NCBI RefSeq assembly: GCF_022024015.1
Contig: NZ_CP091786.1
Span: 2,976,001-3,040,000 of the forward strand
Length of the DNA: 64,000 nucleotides
Reading direction: 5' to 3'
Source: Prevotella sp. E9-3
Lineage (GTDB): Bacteria; Bacteroidota; Bacteroidia; Bacteroidales; Bacteroidaceae
Below are positions 44,155 through 52,071 of this stretch, piece after piece. Under the pieces are notes generated by a model. It worked only from the letters and a program-made list of their open reading frames with translations. It ran no database searches and had not been told where the DNA came from. Both the position numbers and the translations under genes were made by a program. Position 1 is the stretch's first letter, and the number at the start of each line of letters is the position of its first letter.

Positions 44155-45495
44155 ATGGAAGTGGAGAAAATTATGCAGAACCTGGAGCGGAAGCACCCAG
44201 GTGAATTGGAGTACCTCCAAGCTGTAAGAGAAGTGCTGGAATCAATAAAGGATGTGTACAACCAGCATCCTGAGTTTGAGAAAGCAAAAATAGTTGAACG
44301 CATTGTAGAACCGGAGCGCATCACTACCTTCCGAGTACCCTGGGTCGATGACAAGGGCGAGGTTCAGGTGAACATCGGTTATCGTGTGCAGTTCAACAGT
44401 GCCATTGGCCCATACAAAGGCGGACTGCGTTTCCACCCCTCGGTGAACCTTTCCATCCTGAAGTTCCTGGGCTTTGAGCAAACATTCAAAAACGCACTGA
44501 CCACATTGCCTATGGGCGGTGGTAAAGGCGGTAGCGATTTTGCTCCACGTGGCAAGAGTGAGGCAGAGATCATGCGTTTCTGTCAAGCATTTATGATGGA
44601 ACTATACAAGGTGATTGGTCCCGATATGGACGTACCTGCCGGTGATATCGGCGTTGGTGGCCGTGAGATTGGCTATCTGTTCGGAATGTACAAGAAACTG
44701 ACCTCACAGTTCCACGGTGCCACCCTTACGGGTAAAGGCATTGAGTGGGGCGGCAGTATTCTTCGTCCGGAAGCCACTGGATTTGGTGCACTCTATTTCG
44801 TAAATCACATGATGCAGACCCATGGCCTCGACATCAAAGGAAAGACAATAGCCATCTCTGGATTCGGCAACGTGGCCTGGGGTGCTGCCAAGAAAGCTAC
44901 CGAACTGGGAGCTAAGGTTATCACCATCAGTGGTCCCGACGGATATATCTATGATCCTGCCGGACTGGATGCCGAGAAGATTGACTACCTATTGGAATTG
45001 CGTTCAAGTGGTAACGACATCTGTTCGCCCTATGCCGAGGAGTTTGAGGGAGCACAGTTCTTCGAGGGAAAGAAGCCTTGGGAACAGAAAGCTGACATCT
45101 ATCTGCCTTGCGCTACCCAGAACGAATTGAACGGCGACGATGCCGACCGTATTCTGGCTCAGAAGCCGCTTTGCGTGGCTGAGGTGTCAAACATGGGTTG
45201 TACCGCCGATGCCGTAAACAAGTTTGTGGCTGCTGGTCAGTTGTTTGCTCCTGGCAAGGCTGTCAATGCAGGAGGTGTGGCCACCAGCGGATTGGAAATG
45301 ACCCAGAACTCTATGCGCATGTCGTGGACAGCAGCTGAGGTAGATCAGCGTTTGCACCACATTATGCAGGGTATCCACGAGCAGTGCGTCAAGTACGGCA
45401 AGGAGCCTTCTGGATACATCAACTATGTGAAAGGTGCCAATGTGGCTGGCTTCATGAAGGTTGCCAAAGCCATGATGGCTCAAGGTATAGTATAA
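44155..45495 (+). CDS. gdhA: NADP-specific glutamate dehydrogenase
   Basis: 446 aa, the hexameric bacterial form. It aminates 2-oxoglutarate with NADPH and ammonia. Visible are YKGGLRFHPSVN (substrate), LPMGGGKGGSDFAPRGKS (catalytic lysine), DVPAGDIGVGGREIGY and the Rossmann SGFGNVAWGAA. This is a main ammonia-assimilation route in Bacteroidales. It has a strong promoter and is followed after 13 nt by the rlpA-like gene. Confidence 0.98.
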   Translation: MEVEKIMQNLERKHPGELEYLQAVREVLESIKDVYNQHPEFEKAKIVERIVEPERITTFRVPWVDDKGEVQVNIGYRVQFNSAIGPYKGGLRFHPSVNLSILKFLGFEQTFKNALTTLPMGGGKGGSDFAPRGKSEAEIMRFCQAFMMELYKVIGPDMDVPAGDIGVGGREIGYLFGMYKKLTSQFHGATLTGKGIEWGGSILRPEATGFGALYFVNHMMQTHGLDIKGKTIAISGFGNVAWGAAKKATELGAKVITISGPDGYIYDPAGLDAEKIDYLLELRSSGNDICSPYAEEFEGAQFFEGKKPWEQKADIYLPCATQNELNGDDADRILAQKPLCVAEVSNMGCTADAVNKFVAAGQLFAPGKAVNAGGVATSGLEMTQNSMRMSWTAAEVDQRLHHIMQGIHEQCVKYGKEPSGYINYVKGANVAGFMKVAKAMMAQGIV

Positions 45496-45506
45496 AAATA
45501 AAAAAG

Positions 45507-45608
45507 AAGTGAAGAGTAAAGGATTTGTTACAACTATAGACCATCGACGCATAATCATCTTATGTGCCTTTCTATTCAATTCATTTACAAATTCTTCACT
45601 CTTCACTT
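45507..45608. repeat. 22-bp inverted repeat around the rlpA signal-peptide region
   Basis: AAGTGAAGAGTAAAGGATTT from 45507 (to 45528) is mirrored by 45587-45608 with two mismatches. It encloses the codons for the signal peptide core and resembles other purine-rich repeats found after stop codons here. Confidence 0.75.
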
Positions 45609-46081
45609 TTCGTTCCTCACTTCTTCATGCTCAACTCAAAGATGGATTAGCCTCCTATTACTCCCGTCGCGCTACTGGAGGTAGAACCGCCAGTGGGGAG
45701 CGGCTTCACCACGACTCTATGACCTGTGCTCACCGCACCTTTCCACTCGGAACCCTATTGAGAGTAACGAATATAGACAATGGCAAATCGGTGATAGTAC
45801 GTGTGAACGACCGCGGTCCCTATGTACGGAATCGTATTATTGACCTATCATGGAAAGCGGCTAAGGAAATTGGCATATTGGCTAAGGGAGTAGCCCATGT
45901 CACTGTGGAAGAGGCTTATAGCATTACCATTCCATTGCTGGCTCCAGCCATGCGTTTTGAGTTGCCGCGCGTAGAAGAAATGAATGTTGAATTGCCCGAC
46001 ACGCTACGTGCTATCTGGCAAGAAGACGAACTCATTGTTCATCCAAAGAAAAAGAATAAAAACAGAAAAAACAAAGGCTAA
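45509..46081 (+). CDS. RlpA-family septal-ring lytic transglycosylase-like protein
   Basis: 190 aa with GTG start at 45509; no ATG exists upstream of the domain. A hydrophobic leader (RRIIILCAFLFNSF) ends near HAQ. The double-psi beta-barrel domain (about 45-125) has GLASYYSRRATGGRTASGER, the HRTFPLGTLLRVTN stretch and VNDRGPYVRNRIIDLS, the conserved RlpA pattern with its Asp. No SPOR domain is present. RlpA enzymes cleave naked glycan strands. The start codon lies inside an inverted repeat, so the true start is uncertain. It ends within a terminator shared with the next gene. Confidence 0.85.
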   Translation: MKSKGFVTTIDHRRIIILCAFLFNSFTNSSLFTFRSSLLHAQLKDGLASYYSRRATGGRTASGERLHHDSMTCAHRTFPLGTLLRVTNIDNGKSVIVRVNDRGPYVRNRIIDLSWKAAKEIGILAKGVAHVTVEEAYSITIPLLAPAMRFELPRVEEMNVELPDTLRAIWQEDELIVHPKKKNKNRKNKG

Positions 46082-46100
46082 GCATCATTGCTCAGCCTTT
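46073..46100. terminator. Terminator embedded in two convergent gene ends
   Basis: AAAGGCTAAGCA (46073-46084) pairs, apart from one A/C mismatch, with TGCTCAGCCTTT (46089-46100). The stem overlaps the rlpA stop and the last codons of the glycine-zipper gene. TTTT follows on the plus strand and the minus strand has a matching T-run. Confidence 0.8.
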
Positions 46101-46861
46101 TTTCTTGTGACAACTTTGAATCGTTTCATTTGTGACTCAATGACATTATCGCCTTGGGCCACGCCCACTTCAACAACTATCTCGCCGTCCTTCAGTTTCT
46201 TGTCGGCCACAATGGTTGCCGTATATCGCACACCACTGAAGGGAGCAATACACTCCACTCGCAAGTTAGGCGACACCTTTACGTGGGTATTGGCCGTAAC
46301 ATCCTCTACCAATGGATAAATATCATAGACCGTAGAATGAGTATTGTTCATAATCTCAAACTGAACAGTACACCTTTCTCCACGTGTCAGCACACCATCT
46401 TTGTCACTATCCAGAATAAGTGCATTGCGCACCTCCAATGGTGCTTTCCTTGACAGTTCAGCCACTGTATATGAAGGGACATCAGCAGGATAGGTTCCTG
46501 GAACACCTTCGCCATCGAAAGTGATGCGGTCATCGTATTGCCCATTATTGGCAGGCTGACGGTTCTGATAGCCAGTATCGTTGCCATACTCACGTGGCGG
46601 ATACTGCTGTTCCATCCTTTCATTATACTTACGTTCCTGTGCTTTCTCAACGGCAGCGCCAACAGCCGCACCAGCAGCAATACCGCCCACAGTGCCTATC
46701 ACCGTTCCCATGTCATAGCCACGACGACCGCCACTGATACTACCAATGGCCGAACCTATTACATGGCCGAACTGACCACCTACATAAGCGCCAGTGGCCG
46801 TATAGCTGCTGCATCCTGTAAACAATAGCACAGCACTCATCAATAACAAGAAAATTCTCAT
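46085..46861 (-). CDS. Glycine-zipper lipoprotein
   Basis: 258 aa from ATG at 46861. The frame runs five codons further, but GGAGGAGA lies just before this ATG and MRIFLLLMSAVLLFTGC is then a complete lipoprotein signal (Cys about 17). Residues about 22-75 are a glycine-zipper membrane segment (GAYVGGQFGHVIGSAIG and GTVGGIAAGAAVGAAV). After a linker with QNRQP-like polar sequence, a C-terminal domain includes an EF-hand-like DSDKDGVLTRGE and a beta-rich part. Probably an outer-membrane-associated structural lipoprotein. The end lies 3 nt from the convergent rlpA stop. Confidence 0.85.
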   Translation of the reverse strand: MRIFLLLMSAVLLFTGCSSYTATGAYVGGQFGHVIGSAIGSISGGRRGYDMGTVIGTVGGIAAGAAVGAAVEKAQERKYNERMEQQYPPREYGNDTGYQNRQPANNGQYDDRITFDGEGVPGTYPADVPSYTVAELSRKAPLEVRNALILDSDKDGVLTRGERCTVQFEIMNNTHSTVYDIYPLVEDVTANTHVKVSPNLRVECIAPFSGVRYTATIVADKKLKDGEIVVEVGVAQGDNVIESQMKRFKVVTRKKAEQ

Positions 46862-46896
46862 CGTAATCTCCTCCATTAATTATATACTTTCATTTG

Positions 46897-46904
46897 CAAA
46901 ATTA
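46897..46904 (-). promoter_or_regulatory. -7 box (TAATTTTG) of the glycine-zipper gene
   Basis: TAATTTTG on the minus strand, 35 nt before the ATG at 46861. Confidence 0.6.
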
Positions 46905-47022
46905 ATGATTCATGCGATAAATCCAAAGAATTTGTCCGTTTTTTCTTCATTTTTTCATAATCACCATTCAAGGGCCATCCATTTTTTTAATGGTAAAAGA
47001 ACTCATTTTCAGTGAAAATGAT

Positions 47023-47030
47023 TATTTTTG
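47023..47030 (+). promoter_or_regulatory. -7 box (TATTTTTG) of the REC/PPDK gene
   Basis: TATTTTTG ends 19 nt before ATG 47050. It lies inside the 60-nt upstream extension of the frame and so excludes the earlier start at 46990. Confidence 0.62.
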
Positions 47031-47049
47031 CACTAAATTTTATTGTTCC

Positions 47050-50000
47050 ATGGCCAATATCCCACAAGAATTCAACAATTTTTTCCTGAAAGATGTGTCG
47101 TTCGTTAACCTTATGACACGACGCATTTTCAATGTTCTCATTGTGGCAAACCCCTACGACGCCTTCATGCTTGAAGACGATGGGCGAGTTGATGAAAAAG
47201 TGTTCGATGAATATACCGAACTGGGCATGCGCTACCCACCTACCTTCAAACAGGTTTCTACTACGGAAGAGGCCAACACCGTACTTCAGAATACAAATAT
47301 TGACTTGGTAATCTGTATGCCTGGTACTGCCGACAACGATGCTTTTACTGTGGCGCGCGAAGTGAAGAGTCAGCACCCCAATATTCCTTGCGTGGTGCTT
47401 ACCCCATTCTCGCATGGCATTACCAAGCGCATGCAAGACGAGGATATGTCAATCTTCGACTATGTGTTCTGCTGGCTGGGCAACACGAATCTGATTCTGT
47501 CTATCATCAAACTGATTGAGGATCAGATGAACCTGGAACACGATATTATTGAAGCGGGAGTTCAGATGATTCTTTTGGTTGAAGACAACATCCGCTTCTA
47601 TTCGTCAATATTGCCCAATCTCTATAATTATATTCTGGCTCAGAGCAAGCGTTTCTCTACAGAGGCATTGAACCCGCACGCCGCTGCCCAGCGTAAACGC
47701 GGACGCCCCAAGGTTGTGCTGGCCACAAACTATGAAGAGGCGCTAACCATTTATGCAAAATATCACGACAATGTACTGGGCGTCATCAGCGATACGCGTT
47801 TCCCTTTGCATACGATGGCCGGCCGACTCTCGCATATCGAAGAAGGCGATGCCGAAGCAGGACTGAAACTCCTTCGTCAGATTCGTAAATGCGATGAGTA
47901 CGTTCCGTTGATTCTGCAAAGTTCGGAGGTTAAGAACCAGCAGAAAGCTTATGATGAGGGTTACGATTTCCTGGACAAGAACTCCAAGAAGTTCAATGTT
48001 GACCTGCGACACTTGCTTGAAGAGCACATGGGCTTTGGCGATTTTATTTTCCGCGACCCTGAAACTCACGAAGAAGTAGCACGTGTATCGTCACTGAAAG
48101 AACTACAGGACAATATCTTCAAGATTCCGCACGACTCCCTCATGCACCACATCCGCCGTAACCACATGAGCCGCTGGTTGTGCGCCCGTGCCATCTTCCC
48201 TGTTTCGCAGTTCCTGAAACATGTCACATGGCACAAGCTGCAGGATGTTGATGCCCACCGTCAGATCATTTTCGATGCTATCGTACAATATCGCAGAATG
48301 AAGAATATCGGCGTGGTTGCCGTATTCGACCGGTTGAAGTTCGACCGCTACGCTCATTTTGCCCGTATCGGTGAAGGCTCTTTAGGCGGAAAAGGGCGTG
48401 GCCTGGCTTTCCTGGACAATATCATCAAAAGGCATCCGGAACTGAACCAATTCGAAAAGGCATCCGTACAAATACCGAAAACGGTTGTACTATGCACGGA
48501 CTTCTTCGACGAATTCATGGACAAGAACAATCTGTGGACGATTGCCCTTAGCGATGCCCCCGACGAAGAAATTCTCCAGCATTTCCTACATGCTCAATTG
48601 CCTGACACGCTGATAGCCGACTTCTTCACCTTCTTCGATGCCATCAAGAGTCCTATAGCCATACGCTCCAGTTCGCTGCTCGAAGACAGTCACTACCAGC
48701 CTTTTGCCGGTATCTACTCCACCTATATGATTCCATATCTGGAGGATAAATACGAGATGCTGCGCATGCTGGCCTGTGCCATCAAGAGTGTTTATGCATC
48801 GGTTTACTACCGCGACTCAAAGGCTTACATGACAGCCACCCAGAATGTCATAGACCAAGAAAAAATGGCTGTTATCCTACAGGAAGTAGTGGGCCAGCAG
48901 TATGGTGACCTCTACTACCCCACTTTCTCGGGCGTGTTGCGTTCACTGAACTACTACCCAATTGGCGATGAAACGGCCGAAGAGGGTATTGCATCGCTGG
49001 CTTTAGGTTTAGGAAAATATATTGTAGATGGCGGACAGACACTTCGCGTGTCGCCCTACCATCCCCATCAGATTCTTCAAACCAGTGAAATGGAGACTGC
49101 CCTTCGCGACACACAGACACGTTTCTATGCACTCGACATGAGTCATGTGGGTGACGACTTTAAGGTTGATGATGGATTCAACATCAAAAAGATTCGTGTA
49201 AAGCAGGCCGACCAGGATGGTTCGCTGCGCTACATAGCCTCAACTTTCGATCCCATCGACCAAGTTATTCGTCCTGGGTTGTACGAAGGTGGTCGGAAAA
49301 TCATCTCGTTCGACGGTGTACTTCAACAAGGCATATTCCCCTTGCCAGAACTATTGCAGTTATGTCAGAAATTAGGAGCTGATGAGATGCGCCGACCTGT
49401 TGAGATAGAGTTTGCCTGCAATCTGTACAACGGAGAAAACGGGAACGAGCATGGTGAGCTTGGCGCTTTCTATCTGCTTCAAATCCGTCCCATCGTTGAT
49501 TCCAAACAAGTGCTCGACGAAGACCTTCAGAAGATTCCCGATGAAGACTGTCTGCTACGTTCCAACAACTCGTTGGGCCATGGCATTTCTGAAGATGTGG
49601 TGGATGTGGTCTATGTGAAGACTGACGAGAACTTCACCGCAGCCAACAATCCTCAGATAGCCAGTGAGATAGAACAGATAAACCGTCGTTTCCTGGATGG
49701 AGAGTTCATTATACCCAACAACGACAGCGAAAGCGACTGTAATGTTGTGAAGGGAGCCAACTATGTCCTTGTTGGTCCAGGCCGATGGGGCTCAAGTGAC
49801 TATTGGTTGGGTATTCCTGTGAAATGGCCTCATATTTCGGCAGCACGCGTCATAGTGGAAGCAGGATTGAAAAACTATCATGTCGATCCTTCGCAAGGCA
49901 CCCATTTCTTCCAGAACCTCACATCCTTCGGTGTGGGCTATTTCACCATCAACACCTACACAGGTGATGGTGTGTTCCAAAAGGAAATACTCGACAGTAT

Positions 50001-50112
50001 GCCTGCCATCAGCGAAACAGAGCACGTGCGTCATGTACGATTCAGCAGTCCATTGAAAATCATGATGGACGGAAAAAAACAAACTGGCGTGGTTCTGCTG
50101 CCGGAGGAGTAG
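47050..50112 (+). CDS. Fusion of receiver-like domains with a PEP/pyruvate-dikinase ATP-grasp domain
   Basis: 1020 aa from ATG 47050. Residues about 28-145 look like a degenerate receiver domain (FNVLIVANPYDAF, DLVICMP). Residues about 175-310 form a second one (MILLVEDNIRFYSS, then VISDTRFPL with the likely phosphoacceptor Asp). The dikinase N-terminal ATP-binding domain starts near 440 (GEGSLGGKGRGLAFLDN) and contains AIRSSSLLEDSHYQPFAG. A C-terminal region with VGPGRWGSSDYWLG ends the protein. The swivelling phosphohistidine domain (TSH motif) and PEP-binding barrel are absent, so it cannot be PEP synthase by the normal route. It may phosphorylate a separate protein or sense nucleotides. 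The role is unknown. Confidence 0.88.
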   Translation: MANIPQEFNNFFLKDVSFVNLMTRRIFNVLIVANPYDAFMLEDDGRVDEKVFDEYTELGMRYPPTFKQVSTTEEANTVLQNTNIDLVICMPGTADNDAFTVAREVKSQHPNIPCVVLTPFSHGITKRMQDEDMSIFDYVFCWLGNTNLILSIIKLIEDQMNLEHDIIEAGVQMILLVEDNIRFYSSILPNLYNYILAQSKRFSTEALNPHAAAQRKRGRPKVVLATNYEEALTIYAKYHDNVLGVISDTRFPLHTMAGRLSHIEEGDAEAGLKLLRQIRKCDEYVPLILQSSEVKNQQKAYDEGYDFLDKNSKKFNVDLRHLLEEHMGFGDFIFRDPETHEEVARVSSLKELQDNIFKIPHDSLMHHIRRNHMSRWLCARAIFPVSQFLKHVTWHKLQDVDAHRQIIFDAIVQYRRMKNIGVVAVFDRLKFDRYAHFARIGEGSLGGKGRGLAFLDNIIKRHPELNQFEKASVQIPKTVVLCTDFFDEFMDKNNLWTIALSDAPDEEILQHFLHAQLPDTLIADFFTFFDAIKSPIAIRSSSLLEDSHYQPFAGIYSTYMIPYLEDKYEMLRMLACAIKSVYASVYYRDSKAYMTATQNVIDQEKMAVILQEVVGQQYGDLYYPTFSGVLRSLNYYPIGDETAEEGIASLALGLGKYIVDGGQTLRVSPYHPHQILQTSEMETALRDTQTRFYALDMSHVGDDFKVDDGFNIKKIRVKQADQDGSLRYIASTFDPIDQVIRPGLYEGGRKIISFDGVLQQGIFPLPELLQLCQKLGADEMRRPVEIEFACNLYNGENGNEHGELGAFYLLQIRPIVDSKQVLDEDLQKIPDEDCLLRSNNSLGHGISEDVVDVVYVKTDENFTAANNPQIASEIEQINRRFLDGEFIIPNNDSESDCNVVKGANYVLVGPGRWGSSDYWLGIPVKWPHISAARVIVEAGLKNYHVDPSQGTHFFQNLTSFGVGYFTINTYTGDGVFQKEILDSMPAISETEHVRHVRFSSPLKIMMDGKKQTGVVLLPEE

Positions 50113-50132
50113 AATTGCTTCTCTTTTTCTGG

Positions 50133-50140
50133 TAACTTTG
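50133..50140 (+). promoter_or_regulatory. -7 box (TAACTTTG) of a candidate small RNA
   Basis: TAACTTTG just after the REC/PPDK stop, pointing into a 120-nt gap between convergent genes that contains a long hairpin. Confidence 0.4.
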
Positions 50141-50154
50141 CAGCCAGGAAGGCT

Positions 50155-50199
50155 CCTCAGATGGAAAACACGATTAGAAATTGTGTCCCCCATCTGAGG
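50155..50199 (+). ncRNA. Candidate small RNA with a 45-nt stem-loop
   Basis: CCTCAGATGG (50155-50164) pairs with CCATCTGAGG (50190-50199); after a symmetric 3x3 internal loop (AAA/CCC), ACACGATT (50168-50175) pairs with AATTGTGT (50179-50186) around AGA. A -7 box lies 15 nt upstream. No U-run follows, so a plain terminator is less likely. It could also be a processed 3' element. Confidence 0.4.
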
Positions 50200-50232
50200 T
50201 TAATATAAAAAGGACAATAGCCTTGACACAGT

Positions 50233-52014
50233 TCAACTTACACTACCTCCTACAGGAGGCTTTTCTAGGGCCAAATGCTGATATTGTGAAGGTGTGAGGC
50301 CTGTAATCTTTTTGAATGTACGGGTGAAGTGGCTGCGCGATTTATAGCCAAGTCCTTCGGCGATGGTCTCATTGGTCATCGCACCGTAATGTTCAAAGTC
50401 AGTAAGACGTTTGCAGGCCTCACGAATCCGATACTCATTAAGTACCGTATTGAAATTCTTGTGCATGGTGTCGTTGATGGCCTGCGACACATAACGTTCG
50501 TGAACTCCAATAGCCTGAGCCACGCGTTCAACCGTTAAGTCTTGCTGGGCTATAAAATTCACGTCATCAAGCAATCCATAGACTTTCTCCATTAACTGGT
50601 TCAACTCCTCATCATCATTGTCAGACAATAGCTTTTCCTGACTTTTTTCATTTTGTTCGGAAGTCTCTGATGAAGGCTCACTACCCATCTGGTCATCTTT
50701 CTGCAAACGACTGATAGTTTCTTTCAGAGAGTCTATCTCGTTCTGGCGAGCAGTAAGTTTGTGAGTGTAATTCGTTCGTAATTGTTTCTCGCTATCTGCT
50801 CTCTTCACCAGTTCATCATTCATACGATACAAATCCTTATTACTGGCTACAAGATCTTTGTTCTTCTTAATAGCATAGGCCAATGCCAGTAGTACGAACA
50901 AAAGGGATACTACGCTCACAATTGCTACAAGACTGCGCGTATGTTTCTGCTGATTGAGTGTTTCTACCTGTCGGGCATACTTATCTATTTCATGGAAGAA
51001 CTCAGTGTTTTTTATTTTTTCCAATTCATCTGCTGTATTGATTGAGTCTTTTAAACTCATATACTGAAATTTCGCTTCACGCGAAGCTTCCAGTTTTCCC
51101 ATTTGAAACAAATATTCTGTCTGCAGTTCATAAATCAGCATCAGCATGTACATTGCTCCAGAAGCACGTGTTTCTATCTCTGCCTTTTTCAGCCATCGGA
51201 GGGCCTCAGCATAGTTTTGCATACGCTGATATGCACTTGCAATATAAACAGAAGAATTATTGGCATCGTCAAATCCTTCTTTTTGTTTAAAATTCCGGAA
51301 AAGACTAATGGCCTCATCATAATGACCCTGACGCAAAGCCTGCATGCCATGTACAACAGCCATTGTGGACCTATAAAGACTATCCTTTTCCTGTCCTTCT
51401 GCCTCGGAGAAACGTTTCACCCAATTGTCGATGGAATCCAGTTTTTCCGTACGCCAGCAAAGAAAAAGAAGATTCTGAAGCGAGTTCTGCAATGAATTCC
51501 AGTCTTTTTGCTCTAGGCTAAAGTCAAAGGCTTTTTCCAAATACTCCTTCGCGTGCGCGTAATCATTATAGAATAAATAAATACCGGCAATATTGTTGTA
51601 ACTCTGATAAACCGGCTGTTCAGCAATCTGCATGGCTTTTTTGTAATATGAGAAAGCCAGTGAATAATTGGAATGAATCTGACAAATAGCGCCTGCGTTG
51701 TTCAAAGCATAAGCGCAAATACGTTTTTCTTCGCTACTCATGCCTGTATTGTATCGTCCTGCAACAATCGTAAAACAGACCATGGCATCGTCCAGTTTGT
51801 TGTCAGTAAGAAGGGCGTGTCCCTTACGATACAATTTATCGGTAGGCAGGTTCGCATATTGCTTATACAACTGCTGAGCATTAATAGAATCCTGCGCACA
51901 GAATGCATTTGAGTGGCATATTAGTGTAAGAAAGACCACTAAAATGATTCTAATTCGTGTCCATTCACGAATAGGCACATATTTCAAGGCTATGATTGAC
52001 TTCAATTTCATCAT
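50233..52014 (-). CDS. TPR sensor with membrane segment and AraC-type DNA-binding domain
   Basis: 593 aa. An N-terminal signal/membrane segment (RIILVVFLTLICHSNAF), then several TPR-like helical repeats (about 50-350) that should be periplasmic. A membrane segment near 362-385 (SLVAIVSVVSLLFVLLALAY) leads to a cytoplasmic coiled coil and a C-terminal AraC HTH pair (about 485-590; VAQAIGVHERYVSQAIND and ETIAEGLGYKSRSHFTRTFK). This one-piece architecture is common in Bacteroidales regulators of secreted or envelope proteins. Its promoter interlocks with that of the divergent surface-protein operon, making that operon the probable target. Start could be one codon later (MM). Confidence 0.92.
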   Translation of the reverse strand: MMKLKSIIALKYVPIREWTRIRIILVVFLTLICHSNAFCAQDSINAQQLYKQYANLPTDKLYRKGHALLTDNKLDDAMVCFTIVAGRYNTGMSSEEKRICAYALNNAGAICQIHSNYSLAFSYYKKAMQIAEQPVYQSYNNIAGIYLFYNDYAHAKEYLEKAFDFSLEQKDWNSLQNSLQNLLFLCWRTEKLDSIDNWVKRFSEAEGQEKDSLYRSTMAVVHGMQALRQGHYDEAISLFRNFKQKEGFDDANNSSVYIASAYQRMQNYAEALRWLKKAEIETRASGAMYMLMLIYELQTEYLFQMGKLEASREAKFQYMSLKDSINTADELEKIKNTEFFHEIDKYARQVETLNQQKHTRSLVAIVSVVSLLFVLLALAYAIKKNKDLVASNKDLYRMNDELVKRADSEKQLRTNYTHKLTARQNEIDSLKETISRLQKDDQMGSEPSSETSEQNEKSQEKLLSDNDDEELNQLMEKVYGLLDDVNFIAQQDLTVERVAQAIGVHERYVSQAINDTMHKNFNTVLNEYRIREACKRLTDFEHYGAMTNETIAEGLGYKSRSHFTRTFKKITGLTPSQYQHLALEKPPVGGSVS

Positions 52015-52021
52015 TTATACG

Positions 52022-52029
52022 TACTTTTG
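52022..52029 (+). promoter_or_regulatory. -7 box (TACTTTTG) of the surface-protein operon
   Basis: TACTTTTG, 42 nt before the ATG at 52072. Its -33 position falls in the first codons of the divergent regulator gene. Confidence 0.65.
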
Positions 52030-52033
52030 CTTG

Positions 52034-52041
52034 CAAAAATA
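52034..52041 (-). promoter_or_regulatory. -7 box (TATTTTTG) of the TPR-AraC gene
   Basis: TATTTTTG on the minus strand. Together with the plus box it forms the near-palindrome TACTTTTGCTTGCAAAAATA (52022-52041), so two polymerases cannot occupy both. Confidence 0.6.
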
Positions 52042-52071
52042 CAAAGATTTACCCACAAAAGCTATATTTTT

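Noticed and set aside
46990-47049. 20-residue extension of the REC/PPDK protein
   Set aside because: The promoter -7 box lies within it.
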